A DNA stretch of 22,708 nt from Chara braunii (GCA_003427395.1 BFEA01000193.1:2026337-2049044); one strand, 5' to 3'. Counted from the first letter of the stretch, positions 1 through 9,757 are shown. Numbers and translations: made by a program. The notes: generated from the letters alone by a model not told the origin.

Positions 1-119
1 TGAAAAAAAAAATGCTTTTTTTTTTTTTTTTTTACATGTTTTCACACTGCGAAAAGGGTTTCAGATCTGTGATGCATTGTGACATTGCTAATGCTTCAGA
101 CAAACAATTGGTTGCTTAC

Positions 120-240
120 CGTAAAAAGCGGCACCCTTGCGACCAGCCATGCGGTCATGGTGAACTTAACTTCCTTTCGAATGTTGGCCGACAGGTGTTG
201 CATGAGATTGTCTTCGTCAAGACCGCGATTCGCAAGCCAT
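120..240 (-). CDS. Exon of a plant-type cyclic nucleotide-gated channel-like gene (C-linker)
   Basis: This minus-strand segment encodes W-L-A-N-R-G-L-D-E-D-N-L-M-Q-H-L, followed after a few residues by RKEVKFTMTAWLVARVPLF. The spacing and pattern (WL..RG.DE..L...L....R..V......LV.RVPLF) match the C-linker just before the cyclic-nucleotide-binding domain of plant CNGC channels, which are plasma-membrane cation channels. Splice signals frame it. A donor GGTAAGC follows codon ACG at about 120/119. A pyrimidine-rich tract ending GGCAG gives an acceptor at 241-245. A second acceptor, TGTAG at 283-287, would extend the exon to 282, but the extra residues do not look like the family. The exon is only about 121 bp, so the rest of the gene lies outside: downstream exons below position 1, upstream exons above this one. 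I see no break, but I cannot tell a live exon from a relic. Family assignment is from remembered pattern only. Confidence 0.55.
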
Positions 241-808
241 CTGCCAATCATATCAGACACCAGAGGAAAAGAAGCAAGATTACTACACAAACAATAAGCT
301 TCAAGAATTAAAAAAAAAAAAAAAAAAGATTCAAGAAGTACTCCATCACTTCAAGGGCCGGGGAAGGATGACTCAAAGATGACGAAAAACGCGAAGAAGA
401 TGAAAGACAGCGAGTGAGTGAGTGAGTGAGTGAGTGAGTGAAACTTAAGGATTTATGATTCCAATAACGGTATAACCATGCCATCTCAGTTTACCATGCT
501 CACCACAAAAAGGGGGCAAGGAGGGAGAGGAACTGCTTGTTGGGATTGGAAAAAAAAAAAAAGAAGAAGGGGAAACTGTTCCTGAGCTAGGGTACCAGAG
601 TGGCCCAGGTCCACTTAAAACCAGGCCAAAAACAAAAAAATATATTTTCCAATTTGAATTTTTATTTTAAATTCGGTAAAGAATTTCGATGTGACCCTGA
701 GGCAAAAATTGTTCAGTTTATTTTTCTGCATAACATAGTTTTTTCTCGAATTTTTTGGGTTTTTTCTTTTTTTTTTGCCTGCGACCTTCCCTAGTCCTTG
801 CACGGCCG
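241..808. other. Non-coding flank with homopolymers
   Basis: No coding signal was found. The stretch holds an A17 run at about 310-326, which on the minus strand is a long T tract upstream of the putative exon acceptor. It also holds a shorter A run near 550 and an AT-rich block at 630-780 with several T runs. Small open frames here are low-complexity and look accidental. Confidence 0.6.
412..441. repeat. (GAGT)n microsatellite
   Basis: About seven uninterrupted copies of the tetranucleotide GAGT/AGTG. Confidence 0.95.
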
Positions 809-842
809 GGCCGCCCGGAAAAATAGGGTAACCCGGGCGGCC
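809..842. repeat. Perfect 10-bp GC-rich inverted repeat
   Basis: The arm GGCCGCCCGG at 809-818 is repeated in inverse complement as CCGGGCGGCC at 833-842, with a 14-nt AT-richer loop. It could form a stable hairpin. No T tract follows that would suggest a terminator. Confidence 0.8.
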
Positions 843-1085
843 AGCTGGTAGCCTAGTTCCTGAGTCACCTTTTTAGTTTGAAATACGCAAGAAAAGACAA
901 AGTGGCACCGATGTCATCGCTTGAGTTTCAAAATGTGCGAGTATGGCAGGGGGTTGAAACTGTGGGTGATTTTTTGAAGTGGCGTGAATGCAGATTTAGC
1001 AGTAGCCTTTTTTTGCCCTGTTTCAACAACTGCTAAAGTTCCCTATTCCAAACGCTAGGTGCAACCTCAGGAGCCGTTGCCTGCG

Positions 1086-1100
1086 CCCCCCCCCCCCCCC
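1086..1100. repeat. C15 homopolymer
   Basis: An uninterrupted run of about 15 C residues precedes the 112-bp tandem duplication. Its length is likely uncertain in any assembly. Confidence 0.85.
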
Positions 1101-1134
1101 AAGAGAAAAGGATCTCACAGCCACTTGTCCCATT

Positions 1135-1375
1135 AATCACTCCTCCCCCTCGTTATGCATCTTATACCGTACTTGCAAAGTCAAATAATAACTTCAGAAA
1201 CGCCATGCACACAAAACACAGTACCGCTTATATTCAATCAACTTTAAATCACTCCTACCCATCGTTATGCATCCTTTTTTTTAACGCATCTTACCGTACT
1301 TACAAAGTCAAATAATAACTTAAAAAACGCCATGCAAACAAAAGCACGGTATCACTTACATTAAATCAACTTTAA
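1135..1375. repeat. Diverged tandem duplication, about 112 bp
   Basis: Copy 1 (1135-1246) and copy 2 (1247-1375) share AATCACTCCT, CGTTATGCATC, a 14-nt AAGTCAAATAATAA block, ACGCCATGCA and TCAACTTTAA in the same order. Copy 2 carries an extra T-rich insertion. Substitutions are frequent, so the duplication is old. No coding function is apparent. Confidence 0.8.
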
Positions 1376-1379
1376 GTAA

Positions 1380-1762
1380 CACTATGAGTCTATGACTACC
1401 ATAACAGATTCTATCGGAGATATCAAATCTTGGTCCTCTTCTGGTTCAGTGGGATTAAAACGATCTCATCACTCAACCAATTATACTGATCAAGCTGCTG
1501 CTGCTGAGAATGAAGGATGTCCTGTTTTTTGTTATTCAATGAGTTGAGTCAGTCCAAGCGCGAATCAAAGGTTTAGGTTATGGAAAGCCTTCGGCCTTAC
1601 GCGATTTACAATTAGGAGGCCTTATTATAACCAGATTTGTTTTTTATCTCATAATAAATCAGGGAAGTTGGAAGTTGCCCTTATAATATATGCATCTGTT
1701 ATTTATCTGAAACAAGTTATTCGGCGTGCCGCGGGCCATGGCCGCAGCTACCGGTTGTGGTG
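1380..1762 (+). other. AT-rich, almost open stretch of unknown origin
   Basis: A frame opens after TAA at 1377. An ATG at 1392 gives 51 codons to TGA at 1545-1547, and the same frame stays open for about 70 further codons to a TGA near 1761. The first part is serine-rich and ends in a segment reading ENEGCPVFCYSMS. The second part is basic and hydrophobic. Base composition is more AT-rich than its surroundings. I do not recognise either peptide. It could be a decayed exon, an organelle-derived insert, or chance in AT-rich DNA. No splice sites or promoter were identified. Confidence 0.25.
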
Positions 1763-1984
1763 AAAAGCTCTCCATGAAGGTACCAACACACAGTTCCAGA
1801 CAAAAAAAAGGCAGGCCAGGTTGGGTGGCACTATGTGAGACGGGTCATGCGATGTGGACCGAACGGTACTATGCCGGGTGCAGTGGTGCACGGTAAAAAA
1901 GTCCTGCATGGACACGCCCTAAGAAACGACTCAGAAGGGCCTGCCGGCAAAATAAACCAAAAAGCCCAGGTGTAAGTATTGTTA
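1763..1984. other. Non-coding flank up to the LTR element
   Basis: No gene signal was found. The stretch includes an A8 run near 1802 and, immediately before the retrotransposon, AGGTGTAAGT, which resembles a plus-strand splice donor. That is not supported by any upstream exon. Confidence 0.5.
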
Positions 1985-2929
1985 TGAACTTGGTTGTCTG
2001 ATAATTTTCACCTCCACTCGCACACAGACAATCTCATACACGTCCATACATGCATAAGAGAAGGGGAAGAGGAGACAGAGTCCACACTGCACACAGATCG
2101 AAGTAGGCAGCGGAATACAGCTATGCACAGATGGGGAGAAGACACACACTGTTTCTCTCTCTCTGACAAACTCCCAACAATCAATCACAAGTAGAACCTG
2201 CGAGGATAACAACTGAAATTGCATTGATGATGAGCCAACTCAAACAATTAACGTAACAGAGCTTGTTCCAGTATCTCGCCACTCTCCGAACTCACACCCC
2301 ACTCTCTATCCTACACCCAGTTTGTAGCGCCACATCAGATTGGCCTGCCAGAGGCCAGCGCCAGCCACCCTGATGAAGAACAGGTCCTGCCATGAAGTCT
2401 TCAGTGCCGATGGACAACTCTGACGAAGGAACAGGCAGCTATGGCTGCCACCACCCACGAGTGGACAGTGTAGAGCAACGATATAGCCCGGCCAGACGCA
2501 GATACCCTCAGGGGTAGATGCGCTGAGGATGCCCCAGCTACGGCAGGCTCAGAATGGGCCGGCTATGGTTGCTGTCAACGACGAGGTCTCAGGATGCCGC
2601 CTGCAGACGGTCACCGCCACCAACTTGCTTGGCTTCTCCCACGCTGCTTCGCGAGAAATGAACTGACAAAAGTCCCAACCCAATTCCCCCAAACTATTAA
2701 TAGACTCTACTATCCTAGCCTAGACCTAGACCGGACTGACTGACCGACCGGTACCGTTTCTGTTTCGGCCTCTCGGCCTCTATCGGACCCGGCTATAGGC
2801 TATAGGACAGTCTATCAGATTAGGCCCTTAGGGCCTGTCTGTCCTAGGGGTAGCCCGGGCTTGCTATACGCCGTGAGGGTAGCTGTGGGAAACCCGAAGT
2901 ACTACTGCGCCTATTTTCCCATATTTGCA
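1985..2929 (-). repeat. 3' LTR of the Ty3/gypsy element
   Basis: Starts TGAACTTGG and ends ATATTTGCA on the plus strand. It matches 9758-10698 over its whole length with scattered substitutions and a few small indels. In element sense it lies after pol. It contains a perfect short palindrome, AGGCCCTTAGGGCCT, at 2822-2836, conserved in the other LTR. Confidence 0.95.
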
Positions 2930-3100
2930 GATATGTCCCTCGGGGATTTTCCTCACAGGTAGGTCTCTCGGTTAGCCCTCAGCCAAACAAAATTACGAAT
3001 CTAACCCTACCGGTTAGTGTACAGCCTCCCAGTCAATCTCAGCAGTAGAAATCAGCAAGTCATTGCAGGCTTACCCCCCCGGGGACCGAGGACCTCCGAG
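2930..3100 (-). other. Untranslated end of pol and possible polypurine tract
   Basis: Between the last pol stop and the 3' LTR. On the minus strand the bases abutting the LTR (about 2930-2955) are purine-biased (GAGGAAAA, then GAGGGA), but interrupted by pyrimidines, so the plus-strand primer site is only a weak candidate. No gene was found. Confidence 0.35.
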
Positions 3101-4756
3101 CTAGGGGTGCAGGCGAGCTGAACGGCGAGGAAGGTTGCCCTTCTGAGCCGCTTCATATCGCAACACGATTGACTTCTCATCCTCAATCCGGTCCACGTCA
3201 TATCCCTTGCCAGGGATTGGTGGACCGAACTGAGGAGGCCGGTCCGGAAATGCATCAGCTGGAGTGAACGGCAGCAGCTTGGATGCATGAAAGACCGGAT
3301 AGGTTCGTAGATGCAGTGGGACGTCAATGACATAGGGCGGACCAGATGGATCAGTGCCCATTGTATCTAGGACCTGCCATGGACCCAGGTAACGAGGCAA
3401 CAGCTTGGGGGAGATATCCTCCTCCCTCGACAGCTCAGAACTGGCCACCCAGACATGATCACCAGTGCGGATGGGGGAGGACCGCCTGTGGCAATTAGCT
3501 TGTCCAATCATAGCCTTTTGGGCTTTGAACAAGTTCGCGCGGGCTCTTTCCACATCTAGACGATAACGTCTGGTGAACTCTGTTGTGCCTGGTGTCAGAT
3601 CAAGCTTAGCCTTATCGATGATGTCATCGAGAGGCTGTCGTGGTTCACGCCCCCAGTGTAACCGGTAAGGACAGAACCCTGTCGAGGAGTGGACAAATAT
3701 GTTATACATGAGTTGTGCCCTAGCCAAGTGAAGATCCCAATCCTGTTGACCCGGAGAGATGACAGGACGCAGCAATTAGAATAAGACTTGGTTCATCACC
3801 TCCGCCTGACCATTGGCTTCAAGATGATGACCAGAAGTGATGTCCAAACGTGAGTGCAGATAGTCCTTACAGTAGGACTGCCACTCATCGCTGCAAAATC
3901 TGGGGTCTCTATCACTGACGATAGAAGTGGGCGGTCAATGGTGAGCGACCCACCTCTCAGAAAAGGCTGCTCTCACAACCGGAACTCTAGCTATCCCTGG
4001 CAAGGGGATGAACTCTGCGTATCTGGAGAACCTGTCCACGCAGACCATAACCTGACGCATGCCACGAGGGGTGGTCTTGCCTAAATTTGTGAAATCTATC
4101 GCCACAGATTCAGCAGGGCCATCAGGTATGGGCAAGGGGTTGAGCAGTCCCAAAGGAGGTCTGCGTTGGACCTTATTCCTTTGGCAGAGCTCACACGTGT
4201 CCACATAGCGCAGCATATCACTCTGCATCTCCTTCCAGAAGAAGCGTTGCGACAGGGCTGCATAAGACTTTAGGAACACAAAATATCCACGAACGTCATG
4301 ACACTCTGACATCAGCAGTGTCCTGAGCCGCGGGTCCTGGGGAATGCACAAGCGCTCCTCACCTCTGCTGTAAGTGTACAGCAGATCTGAACTCGGAGCA
4401 TAGCCTGGTTCAGAGTTAGGATCTGCTTGCAGATTCCTGACGATGGGTCCGAAAGTCTCATCCTGAGGCAGTAGATGAGCAATGGTCTGACGGGTCTCCT
4501 CTCCAAAGGAGTGAGTAGAGGAGATCAGAGCAAAAGAGTCAGGCCTACGAGAGAGGGCATCTGCTACCTTGTTGTAGCAGCCCTTCTTATGCTTCAGTTC
4601 AAAGTCAAACATGTCAATGAATTGAATGCACCGTGCCAATTTATCATTCAACTCTCCCTGGGACTTCATCCACTGCAAGGTGGAGTGATCTGAAAAGATC
4701 TTGAAGTGTCTACCCAGGAGAAAGTGTTTCCAGTGCTTTCGGGCACAGACAACAGT
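3101..4756 (-). pseudogene. pol: integrase region of the Ty3/gypsy element, with interrupted RNase H end
   Basis: Same frame as the upstream RT/RNase H part. It begins with the RNase H/connection end (FSDHSTLQW, KVADALSRRP). Next is the integrase zinc-binding domain, whose HHCC motif has CHD and CELCQ, but whose second His is Tyr (codon 4283-4285). The core follows with Asp in AIDF, Asp in SDRDPRF and Glu in ANGQAEVMNQ, so the DDE triad is present. A GPY/F-like module (LPRYLGPW ... FHASKLLPF) comes next, and a final YDVDRIEDEKSIVLRYE segment resembles the beginning of a chromodomain but stops at 3101. In-frame stops are TGA at 3935-3937 and TAA at 3776-3778. Integrase inserts the cDNA into the genome; this copy cannot make an intact enzyme. 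Confidence 0.92.
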
Positions 4757-5838
4757 TTATAGCTCATTCTCGTAGGTGGAGTCCTCGAGCTTTTGAGTCT
4801 TGATCTTCTTACTCATAAACTCTACAGGCCGTAGACCATTCCCATCATCCTGCTGAAGGACTGCCCCAATGCCATACTGACTGGTGTCAGTGGTCAGGAT
4901 GAATGGCAAAGTGGGGTCAGGTAACTTCAGCACAGGAGCACGAGTCAAGACCTTCTTGAGTCGTGTGAAGGCCAACTGATAGGGAAGGGACCAAAGAAAG
5001 GGAGTATCTTTCTTTGTTAGGTTGGTCAGGGGTGCAGCCACTGCAAAAAAGTTCCTGACAAACTTCCTGTAGTACGAGGCTAGACCCATGAAGGACCGAA
5101 CATCCCTCACTGTTTGTGGCTGAGGCCACTCCTGAATAGCAGCAATCTTGGCTACTTCAGGAGCCAGACCATCCCCAAAGATTACATGACCCAGATATAT
5201 AACAGAGGGAACTCCAAAAGAGGACTTGTACTGGCTGTCATGTAACGACTGAGGGACAAGAGCCAGGTGCTCCGCATGTTCCTTGGTAGTCTTGCTGAAT
5301 ACCAGGATATCATCCATGTAGACAACCATAAACTTGTCCCGGTAAGGCCTGAAAAAAGGTGCATCTTTGTCTGGAAGGTGCCTGGGGCATTGCAAAGTCC
5401 GAATGGCATGACCAGGAACTCATAAGTTCCATACCTGGTCTTAAAGGCTGTCTTGTAGACATCCTCCTCTGTCATCTCAATCTGGTGGTAGCCAGATTTG
5501 AGGTCGACTTTGCTGAACACTGTGCAGCCCTGCACCATATCCAGAAGGTCATCGATCCTAGGAAGTGGCTCTGTACTCTTCCTAGTGATCTTGTTGAGAC
5601 CCCTGTAGTCAATGCACATTCTGAACTCGCCATTCCCTTTGGGCACAAAGAGAACGGGTGCACCGAATTCAGATGTGTTGGGTCTGATCCAGCCCTTGCT
5701 GGTCGGGGTCTCAAGCTATTTTCTGAGCTCCTCTAGCTCAGTAGGGGACATCCTGTAGATGCGGCCCTTGGGAGGGACCAATCCAGGCAGTAGCTCAATG
5801 TAATGCTTGGTTGGCCAGTTTGGTAATCCAAAGGGCTC
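4757..5838 (-). pseudogene. pol: reverse transcriptase and RNase H region
   Basis: Copies the element RNA into DNA. RT motifs read in order on the minus strand are: [32 protein letters not shown] (first catalytic Asp), [13 protein letters not shown], and YMDD (codons 5309-5320, intact). Then come the YLGH and FMGLASYYRKF segments and the RNase H start TTDTSQYGIGAVLQQ with downstream TYENEL. Breaks: TAG at 5716-5718 upstream of the RT core, a one-base frame change in a homopolymer (A run 5352-5357 on the plus strand) between the GTFQ motif and YMDD, and TAA at 4757-4759 inside RNase H. The conserved catalytic residues remain, so inactivation is by nonsense and frameshift rather than active-site loss. 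Confidence 0.94.
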
Positions 5839-6641
5839 CTACATCAGATCAACATACTTGTCAACCACCTGTTGTATCTCAGGAGGACAGGAAACAGGGG
5901 GAGCATTTGTTTGCTTGACCAAATCAATAAACAGACGTTCATGGTCGTATTGGCGGGAGAGAGAATAAAACTCCCTCGCTCTTAGGCAGTAGCAAGATGT
6001 CTTAGGGTGGTGATCCGCGGCAATCATGCATGGCTGATTCACACCCTGGCTATTAGGTAGCTCAACCTTTGGGATCTGCCAGTCGATCCTCGGGTTGACT
6101 GCCTTCAGCCACTGCATAGAGAATACCAAGTCAAAGGGCATCTCAGGGAAGATGTAGAAGTTGAGACTGTGTCTGACTTCTCCAACACTGTCGAAGGTCA
6201 CAGGGATACCCTTGACCTTCTCCCTGATGCTGAGTACGGTAGAGTCACCAATCCTCACCAACAGCGGTTGCTGCAACTGCTGAACTTTCATGCCCAGATG
6301 CAACTTTATAACTGCACTGGGAGACATGAAGTTCCTAGTGGCTCCACAATCTAACAGCCCAGTGATCCTGGTGTGATTGATCAAGAGCCGAAGCATGATG
6401 AGGTCAGACTTGCTTTTCTTCTGTTCCTTCAAATGAAGGTAGAAGGCAGCAAGGGCCTGAAGCTCATCCTGCTCCAGGCCCTAATCCGGGTCAGGATCCT
6501 AATAACAGAAGGATGCTGCCCGTGCAGTCCCCAAACAATTTGAACCTGTCTCAACTGAAACAGCTGCAGATTCACCTACCTGAGTAGATGAAGGTGCAGC
6601 ACTGGGGGGAACTGCAGTCCCCAGAGTCTGTTTCAGTTTTT
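5839..6641 (-). pseudogene. pol: aspartic protease region
   Basis: This pol frame is entered from gag by a -1 shift at 6636-6642. After a low-complexity linker (with TAG stops near 6505 and 6481) it encodes LLRLLINHTR-type strand residues, then GLLDCGATRNFM. This is the aspartic-protease loop with Asp-Cys-Gly (codons 6343-6351) in place of the usual Asp-Ser/Thr-Gly. Plant Ty3/gypsy elements are known to carry Cys there, so it is not necessarily a defect. The later PFDLVFSMQWL segment corresponds to the conserved second half of the domain (usually with Gly and Asp, here Ser and Gln). The domain ends at TAG 5839-5841, in frame with RT. Role: cleavage of the Gag-Pol precursor. Confidence 0.88.
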
Positions 6642-6642
6642 T
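6595..6642 (-). promoter_or_regulatory. Gag-pol -1 ribosomal frameshift signal
   Basis: In the gag frame the codons read TC[A AAA AAC] TGA. A canonical X-XXY-YYZ heptamer (6636-6642) abuts the gag stop (6633-6635), and a -1 slip enters exactly the pol frame used downstream. After an 11-nt spacer comes a 6-bp stem CTGGGG/CCCCAG (6619-6624 with 6602-6607). Its loop has TGCAG (6612-6616), complementary to CTGCA (6595-6599), so a compact pseudoknot is conceivable, though one connecting loop of 2 nt is tight. Frameshifting between gag and pol is known in many Ty3/gypsy elements. Confidence 0.75.
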
Positions 6643-8208
6643 GAGTGCCCTGGGCCTGGCATGTAAGGGCAGTCCTCTAGAAACTGTTATCCCTCACATC
6701 TCAGGCAAACCCCTCTCTCCTTCTTCTCCAGACACCCTCCAGGATCTTGAGGTCATGCCAGGGGAGTGGAGGGATTGAGAGGGTCAGCTGGCATGCGGAC
6801 ATCTTTGGGCAGGTTAGGGCGCTGGGAAGAGGAATGCCGACGTCCCTTTTCCTTCCCCTTTGCACTCGCTGAGGCTGTGGTGGGGGTAAACCTTTTCTGC
6901 TGCTGCAGAACTCCCAAAACAGCCTGAGTCAGGGCTGCTGCAACGTCTGTATCAACAGCAGATCAAGTCCCAGCTGAAAGTGTATCAGCCTGGGAATCTG
7001 AATCTGAACCTGATGCAGATCCCGGATGAGTGAAGGTTGCCTTTCTCTTTCTACCACCTCTAGGGAAGGCACCTTTCCTCCTGTCAGAGGATGGGGCTTG
7101 AACATGAAGCTTTGCCTCCATGTCCAAGGCTGCGCGGCCAAAGGATCTCCAATCCTTGTGCCCAGCGCTGTACAAAGCAACAGAAAACTTCTCAGGGGCT
7201 GCCTTGCAGAAGTTTGTCAGCAGGTCATCTGTAGACATCACCAGTCCTGGTGTGGAAGTCAGCTACTCGAACTCTGCAAACAAGAATTGCAGGGAGCCGT
7301 TGTAGCGCTGCTGTCCCACGCGAGCAATCCTGTCAGCAGCTTTCCCGGCCCGCTCCTTGTCTGCAAAGCGATCTTCCAAGGCCTGCAGAAGCCTGTCCAC
7401 TCCCAATCCCAAAGCCCAGTCCTCCATTGTTTGCTGCAGAGTGTTGAAGGTTGAAGTAGCCCACTTTTGTGCAGGCCCCTCCAGCAGTCCCAGAACGGTT
7501 GCCACCTTGGTCTGTTCTGGGCAAACAAAGCCCCTCAAGTAGGCTCTGGTCCCTGCAGCCCAATCCCCAACATCGGTCTTGGGGTCATTACCCCTGAACT
7601 TGTTGGGTGCAGGGATCTTGGGACCTCTTTGATCTCCTGCAGTAACAGCAGCATAGGTGGCTTTGCCTGAGGCTCTTTGGGACTGAGGCGGTGTCTGGGA
7701 AGAATGCACTGATCCAGGGGGAGATGGAGGGGTAGAAGGAGGAGAAAGTTTGGGTTTTATCAGAGGGAGCTGAGGTGCAATCAGCTTGGCAGCTGACAAT
7801 TGCGCAGTCAAGTTCTGAATCGCATCCAGAATCTTAGACTGCTGAGCAGCCAGGCTGTCAACCCGACGCTCCAAACGATCAAAACGATCATCCCAATTCC
7901 TGAAGTGGGAACTGTGGTGATCTTGTGCTCCAGAATGATCATTTCTGCCAGGTGCTTAGTCACTTGTGCACAATGCTCATCTGAGAGCACCTTCGGGAAT
8001 AATCTGTTGCAGCCTCTAACTCAGCTGCATCCTGACGTTCCAACTCTGCAAGCCGGTCCTGTTGCCGCCGCAATTGCTCTTGCAACTCCTTTTCCTGCTG
8101 AGTAGCAATCAGAGGTGGAGAAGGAGGAGTGGAGGTTGAAGGTTGTTGACCTTCCACCTTCATCACAACTTCCACCTGTGGCTGCTGCTGAGCCCCATGG
8201 TCAGACAT
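6633..8208 (-). pseudogene. gag of the Ty3/gypsy element
   Basis: Structural (capsid/nucleocapsid) protein. ATG at 8208 opens with MSDHGAQQQ and a Gln/Glu-rich coiled-coil-like segment. The frame is lost around 7930-7990, needing one or two indels. The main frame then runs from about 7955 through a helical stretch (DRLERRVDSLAAQQ), a Ser/Pro-rich linker and a retrotransposon Gag domain (FRGNDPKTDVGDWAAG, LLEGPAQKWA, LLQALEDRFAD). In-frame TAG at 7263-7265, TGA at 6963-6965, TGA at 6753-6755 and TAA at 6687-6689 break it. At the C-terminus (6669-6707) is a degraded zinc knuckle: both CxxC cysteines and the last Cys are present, but Gln stands where His is expected and a stop lies inside. It ends at TGA 6633-6635 with the frameshift heptamer directly upstream. 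Confidence 0.88.
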
Positions 8209-8634
8209 GTTCCCTATTTCAAAATAAAATCAAAATAAAACAGCAACCTGAGTATGCAACGATAATCAGATTCCTTTAGACACCCTGGAATCGCTGCAAA
8301 ACTCAGACACTGGAACAGATGGGTGTATAGGCAATCAACGGTTTAGGTTGGAAGGGTCTCTTTGGGTCAGGTGTCAGACAGACTGTAAGTCCAACAAAAT
8401 CATGCACACGATTTCCTTTCACCGACCCTGCACCACACTGGAGTTCGTAGAGTCACTCCACTACTCTTCCAGAGACACACTGGATTTCCAGAGCCCACTA
8501 GAAAACAAGTGTATTCAGTGAGAATGACAGAAGATGGTTAGTACTGACAAGAGAGATCAACCATAACAAACGATTCAGACAGACACCCTATAACCTAGCT
8601 TAGACTCCAATTCAGACCCTGATGACTCTGGCGA

Positions 8635-8652
8635 CCATACCCTGGGGTATGG
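8635..8652. repeat. Leader hairpin 8-2-8
   Basis: Perfect inverted repeat CCATACCC-TG-GGGTATGG, flanked on both sides by GGCGA. Confidence 0.85.
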
Positions 8653-9247
8653 CGAAGTAGAGTATTCACTGTCTCCAGGGAAATACTGTAAATCCAATCA
8701 TGCGATTCTGCAGTATTGTCTATTTTTGGATTGCGATTTACTGGGAACTGACAAAATGGAATTCTGACGGACAGAATTGAAGTTGTGACTGACCCTAATT
8801 AGCACAGGCTATAAATAGACTCAGCGCAAAACTGCAATTCACAGTAACACTACCTTTCTAGGACAGAATTCACAGATTGAGTATCCCAGATCAATCGCAA
8901 TGCAGTATAGCAGTCACAGAACAATTTTGGATTGAAAAGAGTAAACAGAGGGTTAGAAATGAGCAGAGGAAAGTAGGGGAGAGATGGCTATGGTTGTCAT
9001 GCAGTCTACGATTTTTACACCCAGTCACTAACAAACAAATAGACCATTATAATTGACTAAACTAATCCGATCTGGATCGCTATGCAGGTCGATGCATGGA
9101 ACGAAGTCACTTCCAGAGAATTTTGCAGGTGTTGATGAAGATCTGGCTATGACAGATGATGACCCTTATCTCGCCAAAATCTTCCAGATATTCCTCCTGA
9201 CAATCCCAAGCACAGAACTACTTCAAACTTGTTGATCCTTCTCAGGA

Positions 9248-9302
9248 TCCTGTGGCGCTGCACTCCCTTACTCCAGATACCTTGTATCTGGTCCTGTGGC
9301 GC
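9248..9302. repeat. Leader hairpin flanked by 11-bp direct repeats
   Basis: The perfect inverted repeat CCAGATAC-CTT-GTATCTGG at 9273-9291 lies between two copies of TCCTGTGGCGC (9248-9258 and 9292-9302). This arrangement looks like a small hairpin insertion or a repeated module. Confidence 0.8.
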
Positions 9303-9360
9303 CTAGTATGCCAACACCAAAATATCTCGCCACAGTGTCTGGTAGCCTCTAATATTCTAA

Positions 9361-9414
9361 AAATAGCCCCAGATGGGGTTATTTCTTTTGGAGATTGATA
9401 TACTATGTCAATCT
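9361..9414. repeat. Two adjacent leader hairpins
   Basis: The first, 9361-9384, has 10-bp arms AAATAGCCCC/GGGGTTATTT with one G-T pair and loop AGAT. The second, 9392-9414, has 7-bp arms AGATTGA/TCAATCT with a 9-nt loop. They are 7 nt apart. Confidence 0.75.
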
Positions 9415-9738
9415 CTGCCAGCGCCACCCAGGGATGATGCCGCTCAGGGTTCCCTGATGTCCTCAGGGGTAATTCGCCACTCTGGGGTACTTCGCAACAC
9501 TACCCTCAGGGTTGGCTATGGCGACTTAGCCCTGAACTCGCCACTTCCTGACAAGCGCCTTGACAGGCTCAGTGCGCTTGCCCAGTGCAAACACTGAACA
9601 CACCTGAATCCACCGCTGAAAGTCTTCTTCCCTGCTGACTCAGTACTGGGGAAGATGAATCGCCATGAAGCTCTCACCAGTATATCGGCAGATGAAGAAG
9701 ATGCCTCAGTGCGCTCAACCCTCAGTGATCCAAATCCA

Positions 9739-9755
9739 ATCCCGCTCCGATACCA
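9739..9755 (-). promoter_or_regulatory. Primer binding site (initiator Met tRNA type)
   Basis: On the minus strand TGGTATCGGAGCGGGAT starts 2 nt after the 5' LTR end. Many plant LTR elements start minus-strand synthesis at TGGTATCAGAGC, complementary to the 3' end of initiator Met tRNA; 11 of those 12 bases match here. This fixes the orientation of the element and the boundary of the 5' LTR. Confidence 0.85.
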
Positions 9756-9757
9756 AC

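Larger units (their letters stand above)
8209..9738 (-). other. Long 5' leader of the retrotransposon, hairpin-rich, non-coding
   Basis: About 1.5 kb between the primer binding site and the gag ATG, with no convincing frame on either strand. It contains several perfect or near-perfect short hairpins, listed separately, often next to TGGCG or CGCCA words. It probably holds RNA dimerisation, packaging or translation-control elements, but nothing specific is recognised. Confidence 0.6.

Noticed and set aside
12-311. Plus-strand 99-codon frame over the left edge
   Set aside because: It starts in a T homopolymer and lies antisense to the CNGC-like exon, whose residues fit a known family while this peptide fits none.
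809-842. GC hairpin as a bacterial-type terminator
   Set aside because: The context is eukaryotic, no upstream gene ends there, and no T tract follows the stem.
1969-1978. AGGTGTAAGT resembling a splice donor just before the LTR element
   Set aside because: No plus-strand exon upstream; a consensus of this length occurs often by chance.
3101-3200. Complete chromodomain at the integrase C-terminus
   Set aside because: Only the initial YDVDRIEDE-like segment is visible; the aromatic cage strands are absent or out of frame, so a full domain is not claimed.
5839-6432. Protease Asp-Cys-Gly as a dead active site
   Set aside because: Cys at this position is known in plant Ty3/gypsy proteases, so it is not good evidence of inactivation.
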